The translations under genes and the position numbers were made by a program. The notes under the pieces were generated by a model. It made no database searches, had not been told where the DNA came from, and was given only the letters and a program-made list of their open reading frames with translations. Below, in pieces: positions 21,036 to 31,383 of a DNA stretch of 64,000 nt. Source of the DNA: Cycas panzhihuaensis. Lineage: Eukaryota; Cycadophyta. The DNA is taken from positions 233,065,741 to 233,129,740 of the forward strand of contig CM041465.1 in assembly GCA_023213395.1 (NCBI GenBank), in the 5' to 3' direction. Every line of letters begins with the position of its first letter. Positions within the stretch are counted from its first letter, which is position 1.

Positions 21036-22131
21036 CAAACCTTAGTGGGCCCCATTCCTCAACACAATTGTCCAATGACCTTAATGTTCAAATTGCAAAA
21101 AAATTTTCAAATTTTAGCCTATGTTTTGGCTCTTAAAAGTTTTAACACTTAGTTATTGTTTGAACAAGTGTTAATTAAATGATTTTAAGTGTTTTTTTTC
21201 AAAAAGTGATACTCATCACTAAATTTTAAAACACTTTTAAGGCACCTTGCATGGTGACCTATTGACCTTAGTCTCAAAGAGGGTTCAAATACTTAATAAA
21301 ATCACTTTTTTTATCGTTGGGACTAATTTAAAGTCCCAACACTTGGTGCTTGATGTCATTTTTCATGCAAGTGGCTCTCTTACCCTCATTTGTTCAACAT
21401 TAAAAGGAACCCACTTGTATCTTCATCACAAGTTTTGCATTACTTCTTCAAGATTTGAGCTTTTTTCAAAAAGTACCTTGCAAAACTTATTGTAATCAAG
21501 CATTTGGTTTCTTACTTGGATCAACATAGCACTACATTTTCATTAAAGTGCTCATTGTAAAAACACTACAAGTGTTCATATACATGTACTTACATTGCTT
21601 CCTCTTGAAGCCACTCTTATTGTAAAGCTTAAATCAAAGCATTTTCATAAGTACATTTTCCAAGCAAAAAGAAACCTAAGTTCACTTTAAAAATCTGCTA
21701 AAAAGTGACTTAAAATCATTGGAGAGGCTCGAAAAGGTTCAAACCTTGCCTCTAAATTAACCTTAAGCTTGGTGCATTCCCTAGGGGACCAATCGACCGT
21801 ACGGTCAGTGCACGACAATTAAGGTTGCTTGAGGGAAAGGAGGTTCGAAAAGGGTGTTATTGAAATGTGAATCCTGTGGAAAGCATGGTACGTCCATGCA
21901 GATCAATCCTACCTGCCTTGTCCTAGATTTGACTTGGCCAACATTTGGATCTTCTCTATAAGATCAAGTTGGACCAACTCTATAGCCTAGTCCTCCACCC
22001 CTCATCATTCCATTCAGTTGTTGGATCTTCTAGTAAGATCGGGAACTGTTGGTTTTGTTAGAAGGTGGAACTTAAGCGAAAAGCTTTGAGTCTCCAAGTT
22101 ATCCTGCTAGCTTCAAGTGTTTATAAACCGA

Positions 22132-23140
22132 AACATGGTTGCCATAAACATGCTAAATGCATGCACTATTCTTAACGAGGACAAGATAATTATCAAGAAT
22201 GGAAGAGACTCACTCGAACTTGCTCATCATGAGCAATTTTGGAGTTATGTTTCGGAAGATTACCTCGACCAAAGACCGTTACCAATGGGAATGTTCTTGC
22301 AACCGATGTTGCTTTGTTTTGCTTGGGAAGCCAAAGATGAAATTGCTTTGGCATTCCTTCACATGATTGTTGATGTAAATGTAGATCGAATATTCTTTGG
22401 TGCTAACACTTCTAAGGAAGCTTGGGACACCTTGTCCTCATTGTATGAAAAGCGAGATCAAGCTCGCATTTTAATGGTTAAAGCAAAATTGTATTCTATT
22501 AAGTTTATCAAGCCCATGTCGGCTTTTCTTTCCTCCATCAAGGAGGTATGTAATGAACTTAATACACTTGGAAGTCCAGCAACGAGAGATGAATTGATCA
22601 CATCCATCACCAAAGCCTTACCGAAAGACTACAATGGCTTTATTTCATCTACTACAAGAGATGGTTCCCTCAAAACTATGACATTCAATGAATTTGAAAG
22701 TCTACTACTTCAAGAAGAACAAATCTACACTAAAGATAATGAGGAGGTACCATCTACATCAGTGCATTTACGGCCAATTCAAAGGCCAACAAAGAACCCA
22801 AACCTCGCACTTTCAAAGCGGTTTGGGAACATGAACATTGGGTCTTCAAGGACCAATGTTGTATGTCATTGTGGCAAACCCGCCACATCACACCGAGTGT
22901 CGGAAAAAGCAAGCGGATCGCCAACAACAGCCAATACGCCAGCACGCCAACAAAGCAAGCAGCCCACGTCGTGATGCAGCCGGTTTCAACAAAGAAGAAC
23001 AACAACCCCCTCGACCAAATCGAGATGCCTATCGAGGAAGTCAAAGAGGAAGGGGGGGCTTCAGAGGTGGCAATCAACGCCACTCTAATCAGTTTGCAGA
23101 TGAAGACAAACTATTTTGTGCATATCAGACATCCAAGGTT
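22132..23140 (+). pseudogene. Copia gag, R1 element C/D
   Basis: ATG at 22132 gives MVAINMLNACTILNED, then a long frame through KEAWDTLSSLYEKRDQARIL, KEVCNELNTLGSPATRDEL and FESLLLQEEQIYTKDNEE, the best preserved R1 gag here (about 280 codons). The zinc knuckle is damaged: VVCHCGKPATSH lacks one base relative to CHYCGK, and the frame moves afterwards. Glycine/arginine tail QRGRGGFRGGNQRHSNQFA near 23042-23100. The segment after the start (near 22175-22300) is also shifted against the sister copies. Neighbouring protease follows without a gap. Confidence 0.88.
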
Positions 23141-24640
23141 GATGAAACTTGGATTATTGATTCTAGAGCTTCACAACACATGACTGGAAGTGAAGAGCTC
23201 CTCGCCAACATCAAGGAAGGCAAAGGTCAATCAGTGACCTTTGGGAATAACCAATCTACCAAAATTTCTGGAGTAGGCACAATAACTCCATTCTTTTCCT
23301 CATCAAATCCTTCCTCCACATTTCCTGATGGCAATGCCTATTTAATACCTTTAATGGACAAAAATTTACTATCTGCTAGCCGCTTGGACAAGCAATGATG
23401 AGTGTATTGTTCCAAAACGGAAATGTATAATTAGTGACAAAGAAGACCAAGTAGTAGGTTGGCTATGAGGATCAAGGCCTCTACAAGATGGATGCAAATA
23501 ATATAACACTTGATTCTCGCTTACTCGTTCCATTGTCACTCCTTACTTGTCCAAGATGCAACTTTGGCATCAACGTCTAGGCCATTTGAGCTTAGACAAT
23601 TTGAGGCGAGATGATCAACAAGAACATGGTACATGGGCTTCCTAAGATTTATGGAACGAAATGTCTTTGCAAGCGTGCATTATGGGAACTCAAGACGCTT
23701 GCCTTTCCCTAAAGGCAAAGTGTGGCGTGCATCACATCCTCTGCGGCTAGTACATTCGATTTGTGGACCTATGTCCACATCATCTTTGGAGGAGCTTTGT
23801 ATTAGATCTCCTTCATTGATGATTTTTCTCACAAAGTTTGGGTTTACTTCATCAAACACAAATCTAAAGCATTTTCCAAGTTCAAAGAATTCAAACTTGA
23901 AGTGGAAAATGAGTCCGCCTTTCAATCACAACATTCAGGCGAGACAATGGAGGTGAATTTAGATGAAATGAATTCACCCAATCGCAAGGATAACGGCATT
24001 CGAAGACAACTGACGATACCTAACACTCCTCAACAAAATGGAGTCTCCGAACGGATGAACAGAACTTTGGCCAATAAAGCCAAAGCTATGATGCATGCAC
24101 AAGGACTCACTCGAGCTTATTGGGCAGAAGCATTTCACACAGCTGCCTATGTGGCCAATCGTAGTCCTACTACAGTAGTCACCAACATGACACCCGAGGA
24201 GGCATGGTCTGGCAAAAAGCCTATTGTCAGCCATTTAAGGACTTTTGGGTGCACTGCTTATATGCACATTCCCGATTAGCAAAGGAAGAAATTAGACAAG
24301 CATAGTCTAAAATGCATCTTTGTAGGTTATGCCATTCACAGTAAAGCCTACAAGTTGTATGATCCTATAGGGAAGAAAATGCATCTCTCAAGAGATGTCA
24401 TCTTTGCTCAAGAAGATCACCAGGAGGTGCAAACCACATCCATGCAACCTCCCATTGACAAAGGCAAGAAGATTGTTGAGGCCTTCCTTCCCTCTCAATT
24501 CTCTACACCATATTCATCATCTGCACCATGTGGACCGTCTACTTCAACTGAATTTGCTCCACTTGCTCCAAGCACATCTTACATTGACCAACCACTTACA
24601 CCGTAAGATATTGAGGTTCAAGTAACTTCAATTCAAAAGT
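23141..24640 (+). pseudogene. Copia protease and integrase, R1 element C/D
   Basis: Protease motif TWIIDSRASQHMTGSEELL (near 23145) has Arg in place of the Gly of the catalytic DSG, which should inactivate it. Integrase: LWHQRLGHLSLDN (near 23563), a shifted zinc region, then a core in which the first Asp region is damaged by small deletions (VHSICGPMSTSS). The stretch PNTPQQNGVSERMNRTLANK (near 24019) keeps the catalytic Glu, followed by AYWAEAFHTAAYVANRSPTT. A TAG at 24277 follows HIPD, as in element B. Single-base deletions relative to B are frequent. Confidence 0.85.
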
Positions 24641-24789
24641 TACCCAAATGGTACACACAAACAGTGCAGGACGGTCACATCATTGAAGGAAAACGTCCCT
24701 CTAAATATCGAAGAAACCAATTATGCACTTATGGTCAAGTGCTTTGTGTTGATGAGCCTTCCACTTTTGAGGAGGCTTCTAAAATGAAA

Positions 24790-26260
24790 ATTGAAGGTCG
24801 CCATGGATGAAGAAATCCATTCTATTGAAAAGAATGGTACTTGGAATTTGGTTGAATTGCCTAAACACAAACAGTAATCGGGTTGCAAATGGGTCTACAA
24901 GACCAAATTCCATTCTGATGGTTCACTTAAAAGGCAGAAAGCACGCCTTGTCGCAAAAGGTTTTAAACAAAAGGAAGGCATAGATTATGAAGAAACTTTT
25001 GCACCAGTGGCGAACATGAATACTATCAGACTTCTCTTGGCCTTAGCTGCTCAATGCAAATGGCCTATTTTTCAGATGGACGTGAAGAGCGTCTTTCTTA
25101 ATGGCGATCTTCAGGAGGAGGTGTATTTGGAGCAACCTCCCGGATACAAAGTACAAGGCAAGGAGCATCTTGTATATCGCCTAAAAAAGGCGTTATATGG
25201 CTTGAAGCAAGCTTCAAGGGCATGGTACTCAAAGATCGATGACTACTTCTTGAGACATGGGTTTCATCGATCTACTTTAGATCCTAATCTGTATATAAAA
25301 ATGGAAAACCATGTAATTTTGTTGCCTTGTATGTAGATGACTTAGTGATCACTCGTAGCGACACTAAGATGATTCATATTCTCCAAGATGATTTGAAGAG
25401 AAGTTTTGAGATGACAGATCTTGGACTTCTCCATTATTTTTTAGGCTTTGAGATATGGCAACAGCCAGGCTATATCTTTATCTCCCAAGCGAAATATTCT
25501 TGGGACATTTTGCAGCGGTTCAGGATGCACGACTGTAAAACAACGCCTACACCTATGGAGAATGGATCTAAGCTTACTCTCAATGAGGAAGCCGCACAGA
25601 TCCCACACTTTACCTGCGGTTGATTGGGAGTCTCATTTATCTCACCAACACTCTAGGATATTTCATTCTTTGTTGGGATTTGCTCACGTTACATGTCTCA
25701 ACCCAATCGAGATACCTTTGGAATGCGAAACGCATACTTAAGTACATCAAAGGCACATTCTGACATGGCCTTGAGTATGCACATAATGAGAACTTCACTC
25801 TGGAAGGGTTCTCGATTCGATTAGGCGAGTTGCCAAGATAGCGGAGATCAACCTCGGGATCTTGTTTTTCCCTTGGTTCGGTTGTTTCGTAGAGTTGCAA
25901 GAAGCAACCCAATGTTACCTTGTCCTCCACGAGCGGTACAAAGGCTGCGGTCGGTAGCGACTTGTGAGGCTATCGCTCTGACGGATTCTTGGGGAACTTG
26001 GACTTGAGCAGGTCACCCCACCGGGATACATTGCGACAATCAAAGTGTGCTCAAGTTAGCTAAGAATCCAGTCTTTCATGCGGACAAAACACATCGAGGT
26101 TCACCATCACTTCATCGAGAGAACATGTTCGGAATGGTGAGATCAACCTCCGGATCTGAGACCTACAGAGGAGCGGGGCAGACATCTTTACCAAGCCTCT
26201 TGGTAGAGACAAGTTTGTAAAATTCGAGATGGTCTTGGTGTTCGACTTAACATTGTAAAG
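24790..26260 (+). pseudogene. Copia reverse transcriptase and RNase H, R1 element C/D
   Basis: RT: WVYKTKFHSDGSLKRQKARL (near 24892), FQMDVKSVFLNGDLQEEVYL (near 25070), [20 protein letters not shown], a one-base shift near 25318, then YVDDLVITRSD (YVDD at 25330-25341) and DLGLLHYFLGFEIWQQPGYI. RNase H is recognisable but shattered: from about 25600 onward small insertions and deletions occur every few tens of bases relative to 15000-15660 in element B. The last recognisable part is the histidine-rich HHHFI-like region near 26100. Confidence 0.85.
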
Positions 26261-26270
26261 CGATGAGGGG

Positions 26271-26815
26271 TGTTAAACCTTATGTTTAAATGTTAAGTTA
26301 ATGTACTTTATTTTCATGTAATATATGCACTTTTTACTTTAGGGGTGACTTATCACTTAAGTGATAAAGTGCACACCACATTCTTTCTAGTGACACAACG
26401 TTGTCACTAAAGATCAAATGGACCCTCATGCACTTTTGCTCACATAAGAGCCCAAAGGACACATGTCCAACATGCAAGGCATGTATCTTGGATGTTTGAC
26501 ACTTGTCAAACATCCAAGGCCTTAGGTCTCTCATTTCACTCTATATAATGAGACCTTTCCTCATTGTCTCACACAAGAGTTGGAGCTGTATTGTTATGCT
26601 ATCAGTTTGCTAATCAAACTGTTTCTTCTTGGGAGGTTGGACCAATTCCAACTCCACATATTGGGTATCATTTTCTCTTGCTCCTTCATTCAAGTTTTGT
26701 CTCTTTGCTTTCTCTTTGCCTTGAGTTTATTATACTTGTTTATATTTCTGCAACTAGAACTAGAGTGATGCTAGTTTCTAGATCTAGGGACTGTTGAGGC
26801 CATCTAGCCTCTTTT
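26271..26815 (+). mobile_element. 3' LTR of R1 element C/D, right-pointing after inversion
   Basis: 545 bp from TGTTAAACC, ending CTCTTTT at 26815. The terminal CACA is missing here and present as TGTG at 20592-20595. It is almost identical to the reverse complement of 27001-27554, differing mainly by one-base indels. U3 holds inverted repeats at 26350-26367, 26389-26408, 26457-26468, 26470-26484 and 26490-26515, and a TATA box (26542) enclosed by AGGTCTC (26524-26530) and GAGACCT (26550-26556). Confidence 0.9.
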
Positions 26816-27000
26816 TGTGCCTTTAAAAAAAGCTCCAAAATGCTTGATCCTGCAAAAAAACCTTCAAACAAACCTTGGATCACCTTTGGAGTGCGAAGGT
26901 CGTCACCAAGGGTTTGTTGCTTTCTTCAAAGAACTCCTTGAGCAGCTGCAAAAAAATAGTAGAACAGAGGGAGCTAGTCTTCTCTAGCTCTGATACCAAA
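26816..27000 (-). other. First 185 bp of R1 leader with primer site, left-pointing
   Basis: Minus strand. The primer site TGGTATCAGAGC occupies 26998-26987, two bases after the LTR end, followed by leader similar to 8927-9060 of element B (shared CCCTTGGTGACGACCTTCG). It stops at the inversion breakpoint 26816, and the leader continues at 20596 on the other strand. Confidence 0.85.
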
Positions 27001-27554
27001 TGTGAAAAGAGGCTAGATGGCCTCAACAGTCCCTAGATCTAGAAACTAGCATCACTCTAGTTCTAGTTGCAGAAATATAAACAAGTATAATAAGCTCAAG
27101 GCAAAGAGAAAGCAAAGAGACAAAACTTGAATGAAGGAGCAAGAGAAAATGATACCCAATATGTGGAGTTGGAATTGGTCCAACCTCCCAGAAGAAAGCA
27201 GTTTGATTAGCAAACCGATAGCATAACAATCTGACTCCAACTCTTGTGTGAGACAATGAGGAAAGGTCTCATTATATAGAGTGAAATGAGAGACCTAAGG
27301 CCTTGGATGTTTGACAAGTGTCAAACATCCAAGATACATGCCTTGCATGTTGGACATGTGTCCTTTTGGGCTCTTATGTGAGCAAAAGTGCATGAGGGTC
27401 CATTTGACCCTTTAGTGACAATGTTGTGTCACTAGAAAGAATGTGGGTGTGCACTTTATCACTTAAGTGATAAGTCACCCCTAAAGTAAAAAGTGCATAT
27501 ATTACATGAAAAATAAAAGTACATTAACTTAACATTTAAACATAAGGTTTAACA
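27001..27554 (-). mobile_element. 5' LTR of R1 element C/D, left-pointing
   Basis: 554 bp. On the minus strand it starts TGTTAAACC at 27554 and ends CTTTTCACA at 27001. All seven inverted repeats of the R1 U3 region are intact here, including AGGGTC/GACCCT, which is damaged in 26271-26815. TATA box near 27272-27279. To the right is TTCAA (27555-27559), the target duplication within element E. Confidence 0.9.
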
Positions 27555-28660
27555 TTCAACAGGTCAATCCTGCTTTGATGAAGACTTCATGAATCTTTAA
27601 TAACTCTCATAACTTAACGAACTTAGTTTCTGTCAATCGCTTTGTTAACTTATCAGCAATCTGCAAATCTGTAGGACAATAAGACATATTAATAGTATTA
27701 TCATTTACAAGATTACGAATAAAATGTTGATGCAATTCTATATATTTAGTTCTAGAGTGTGCTACATGATTAGTCACAATAGAAATAGGACCTTGATTAT
27801 CAACTTTTATTTGAATAGCAAAATCAGAAAACAAATGGAGTTCATTCAATAAAGTTTTAATCCAAAGAGATTCCTTGTTAGCTTCTACCAAGGCTCTATA
27901 TTCAACTATCTGTTGTAGATAGTGCCAATGATTGCATCTTTTTGCTGGACCATGTGATAGGAGAAGAGTCAAGAAAAAAGATATATCCAGCTGTAAATTT
28001 TCGATCATCTAAATCTCCTACCCAATCAGAATCTATGTAACTTGTCAATTTAAGATCATAATTGTAATAATTATATGTTAGACCATAATAAATTGTACCT
28101 TGCAGATATCATAGAATTCATTTTGTTGCTTTCCAGTGTGATTCATGAGGCTTTTGCATATACCTGGAACACAAGGCAACAGCATAAGAAATCTCTGGGC
28201 GAGTGTGGGTTAGGTAAATGAGACTACCTATTAATTAATGATATAACGTGGGATCACAAGGGGGGGTTTGACAATTAGTTGATAAATTTACACCTGATTG
28301 TAGAGGAGTTGGTGTTGGCTTTTTGAACTTTCCATATTTAATCTTTTAATTAGATTAATAATGTACTTAGGTTGTGAAATGGAGATTGTAGATTCAGACT
28401 GACAGATTTGAAGACCTAAAAAAATAGTGAAGAAGTCCTAAGTTAGTCATTTCGAATTTATTCATTAGAATACGCTTTAATTTATGTTGATAATATTATC
28501 AACATAAAGAATTAGAATAGTGATATTATCATTTTCGCGTTTGAAATAGAGGTTATGATTATTAATACATTTAGTCTATCCATTTTGAAGAAGTTAATTG
28601 TCTATTTTGATATACCAAGCCTGAGGGGCTTGTTTTAAGACCATATAAAAACTTTTTGAA
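27555..28660 (-). pseudogene. Copia RT C-terminus and RNase H of element E
   Basis: Minus strand. ALKQAPQAWYIKID-like sequence (near 28620) opens a broken RT remnant. RNase H is the best part (28008 to 27607): EYRALVEANKESLWIKTLL, IKVDNQGPISIV, HSRTKYIELHQHFIRN, DLQIADKLTKRLTETKFVKL. It ends with a stop and about 45 bases of tail reaching the R1 target site TTGAA. Frameshifts occur, for example around 27950, where the DLDDRKFTAGYIFFL-like segment leaves frame. Gag, protease and integrase are not seen. Its polypurine tract and 3' LTR lie at 20123-20541, displaced by the R1 insertion. Confidence 0.8.
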
Positions 28661-30540
28661 TTTGCAAACAAGATTGGGATTAGACACAAATGATTATTTC
28701 TAACAATGTGTAGGCATTGGGGGATAGGAGCAAAATAGATCTAGTCTTGCAGTGGACAATTAATGGTACAAGGGTTGAGATGATGTTGTAGTCAACTACA
28801 ATTTGTATTCATTCATAGGCGGCAAGCTCCTTGTCAATAAGGAGGAATTGAAGCATATATGGCTTCATTTACTTTGTGAAAAAAAATAGGTTGGAGTTTG
28901 TTGCCACCTTTTTTTCTCCTTGTTCCAAAAGATTGTAAATGCCATGTATATACGATGTCTAGGTGTACTTGGTTTTTGTAGATGTACACAGTAGGTATAC
29001 ATGTTGAGAAATGCCCGTGTTCTTAGTGTGTCCACTTCAAAGGGGCCACTATACTTAAGGTTAAGGGATATGCTGAACTTAGTCATTTTACTTAGCAGGT
29101 TTCTAATGTTCGGGCACTTAGAAAATGGTTAACAGGCTAGAAAACCTCCTTTTGTGAGTTTGTGAGGAGAATACAAAGGATTATCCATCATTTTCCAAAA
29201 CGAGCAAATGAACATTGGAAACCAAGATTGAACTTGCAAATTGCAGGACAACACAAAGAGAATGATCTTGCATTTCATGAAATGAATAGACAAAAAGGGC
29301 CACTCAAGCCCATCGATGTGAATTGCAGGCTATACAAAAAGCGGCCTTGCATCTATGCAAATGAACGAATGAACATGGATCTTCCAATTCCACCCATGCA
29401 AAAAGTTAACAGAATCTAACATAAAGGGACAAAAGGACGCCGCATTAGCGTACTCACACGTGTGACTGGTAAACGACATTATGCTTGATTTTTGAGCCAT
29501 TTTTTACTAGAATGCAGGGCAAAAAATGACAGCCAGCTTGGAATTGAGAGATCTACTTCATTGATTCATCTCCTACTTCTATTAGATCACATGCCTAGAC
29601 AAACGCGACTTGTGCTACATTCGTCACGTGTTGAAAGGTGAACCAAGGAGAAATGGACAATCATTCAAATGATTGAAATTCACTGTTTGCAATTATCATT
29701 GTTGGGCGACTTTTATGGAGCAGAGATTGCTTTAAAAGTTCAAAATTTTGATGTACAGGGTGTTCTACACATTTTTTGCTCGGTATTATCAAGTATTGTG
29801 TGTGGCTCCATCTTCTCCTCCTCTTCTTTCCTTTTTCAGATTCCATCACTTGTTTAGCTTAATACTGTCACACGTTTGAACATTTCATAGAGTAGATCCC
29901 CATGACCATTCTGGGGCGCTGTGAACTTTATTTCAGTTTCATGTTTTGGTTACGTCATTGGCCTTGGCATGTAATTGTTGTAGAACTCTATTTCCTGATG
30001 AATATAAAGGTTTTCTGCTAAATCTACTTATTGCTAATCTTCGTTTTTGTCAAGAAATAAATCCTTGATGATTAAGAGATTGGCTGCCTAGTTTACCTAG
30101 TGTATAATCTCTTGTATTATCAAGAATCTTGTGTGGTTACAGTAGATGAAACTAACCTAGGCTTGCTGGTGTTTTATTAATTATATCAACACAATTTTAA
30201 TCATGTGAGATCAAGAATGGTTGTAGTATTAAGTACTTTGTTGTTCTCTTATTCTTCTTTTTCTTCTTTGTTTATATTATTGTTTCGACCTTGCCTAAGG
30301 TAGAAGAATGTTTGTAACAGTGCTGCCATACTTTATCATTCTTTTTGTACATATTGTATATTACCCTATTCTCTCAATATGCAAGCCAATCAGTGCTTTT
30401 TAGAGTTGAACAGTTTGTAGTTGTCCTGTTTTTGTACTTGACGATAGAACATTCTACAGGCCGGACCTTGCTATAGCTATTCCATGGCCGGGCGGTTAGG
30501 TAGGTGGGTGGGTTGTGTTGTTTATTGTTTGGGAGGGGGG
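28661..30540. other. Spacer upstream of the helicase gene, nothing identified
   Basis: No TE domain or conserved coding is recognisable. Element E may extend a few hundred bases into the left end but loses similarity. Short open frames (28865-29086 minus, 29162-29419 plus) lack family motifs. If transcription of the visible gene starts locally the promoter would lie here, but no convincing promoter can be picked out. Confidence 0.45.
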
Positions 30541-30558
30541 TGGTGGTGTAGCGTCAAC

Positions 30559-30870
30559 AGGGTTAAGTAATCTTGAGAACTTGGTGTTTATGCGTTCCAA
30601 CCTTTGCATTCTCTCTCGTGGAAAAGAGGATCACACTGAGGAGGGGCCTTCACAATTTTGAGATATTGATCCTAGAAGCATCGACTCAGAATCTGGTCAG
30701 TTACCTGTCTTTGATCCTTTTCACTTGCCATTTTTCAGCCCTACTCCTGAATCACTTTCCACAGGAGAAGGATTTTCTTCAGCAACTATTGCATTGCTGC
30801 ATCAAGATCATTCTTTTGAATATCTTCATGATTTTTTGATATATGATAATATATTTGATTACATTGTAAA
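30559..30870 (+). other. Possible exon-like open stretch with one in-frame TGA
   Basis: One frame reads NLVFMRSNLCILSRGKEDH, TEEGPSQF, a TGA (30657-30659), then DIDPRSIDSESGQLPVFDPF and PTPESLSTGEGFSSATIALL, ending with QDHSFEYLHDFL near 30839. The composition looks protein-like, and an AG acceptor (CAACAG, 30554-30559) stands before it, but no obvious donor follows and I recognise no domain. It could be a decayed exon of the helicase gene, a fragment of another gene, or chance. Confidence 0.25.
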
Positions 30871-31002
30871 TTTGTATTTGAATTTTGATGCCATTTTAGA
30901 ATAGCAATGCCCCAATTATGTAAATGCATGTCCAATTTCTATTTCAATTCTGTATTTTTTATTTTTAAATGCATATGTTAATAACTTAATGTGTGTTTTT
31001 TC

Positions 31003-31028
31003 ATATATATATATATATATATATATAT
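31003..31028. repeat. AT dinucleotide microsatellite
   Basis: Thirteen uninterrupted AT units upstream of the first recognised helicase exon. Confidence 0.95.
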
Positions 31029-31383
31029 TTGAAAGCCCTTACTTGACATTTCCACATTTCTAGGAATTTCTGGCAATTAGCATTTCTGTGTTTCCCTGTT
31101 TCTGATATCTTAGTTGTAAATTTTTGCCAGTCTTAAAAATACCTTATCATATATCTCTTTCTTTTTCCTATTCTCCATGGCTCTATTTATTTTATATCAG
31201 TCTTGGTTTAATAGTGGAGGTGTTCCTTGCATGCTAGTCTTCTCATACTCCTTGTCCTTTGAAGCCTTTAATTAAGGTATATGGATTTTATGGCTTCTGT
31301 ACGGTATCTCTTTTTGTTATTGTTCATTCTCGCGTAAAGTTATTGTTTGACTTTTTGGCATTTATGATGCTGTGTTATATCAG

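Larger units (their letters stand above)
20596..22131 (+). other. Leader of R1 element C/D (inverted part) with two tandem arrays
   Basis: The remainder of the untranslated leader. It includes a 22-bp array, a 58-bp array, one copy of the leader stem-loop motif (21239-21259) and the conserved block before gag (about 21735-22131). That block contains the perfect 12-bp palindrome GACCGTACGGTC at 21795-21806. Open frames here come from the repeats and occur in several frames, so no protein is called. Confidence 0.65.
20592..27554 (-). mobile_element. R1 element C/D, nested in E and internally inverted
   Basis: An R1 Copia of about 7.0 kb. Its left-pointing 5' LTR (27554 to 27001), primer site and the first 185 bases of leader (27000 to 26816) are on the minus strand. 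The rest of the leader, gag, pol and 3' LTR (20596-26815) are on the plus strand. The last four bases of the 3' LTR (CACA, seen as TGTG at 20592-20595) stayed with E at the far breakpoint. Flipping 20596-26815 would restore a normal minus-strand element between TTCAA and TTCAG. Both breakpoints carry the same 4 bases (TGTG/CACA). Confidence 0.82.

Noticed and set aside
20576-21136. 186-codon open frame plus two overlapping shorter ones in other frames, proline/serine/glutamine-rich
   Set aside because: Produced by the 22-bp and 58-bp tandem repeats inside an untranslated leader; a repeat length not divisible by three keeps several frames open. Its ATG lies in element E, across the inversion breakpoint.
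26564-27256. Two similar 77-codon frames on opposite strands (MSHTRVG...), looking like a conserved small protein
   Set aside because: They are the same non-coding LTR segment in the two inverted LTR copies.
26271-27554. Inverted LTR pair considered as a foldback transposon or MITE
   Set aside because: The outer ends are R1 LTR starts, one continues into gag-pol, and the only target duplication pairs 20587-20591 with 27555-27559, so this is one inverted Copia element.
28865-29419. Short frames on both strands upstream of the helicase
   Set aside because: No recognisable domain, no splice context, length within chance expectation.
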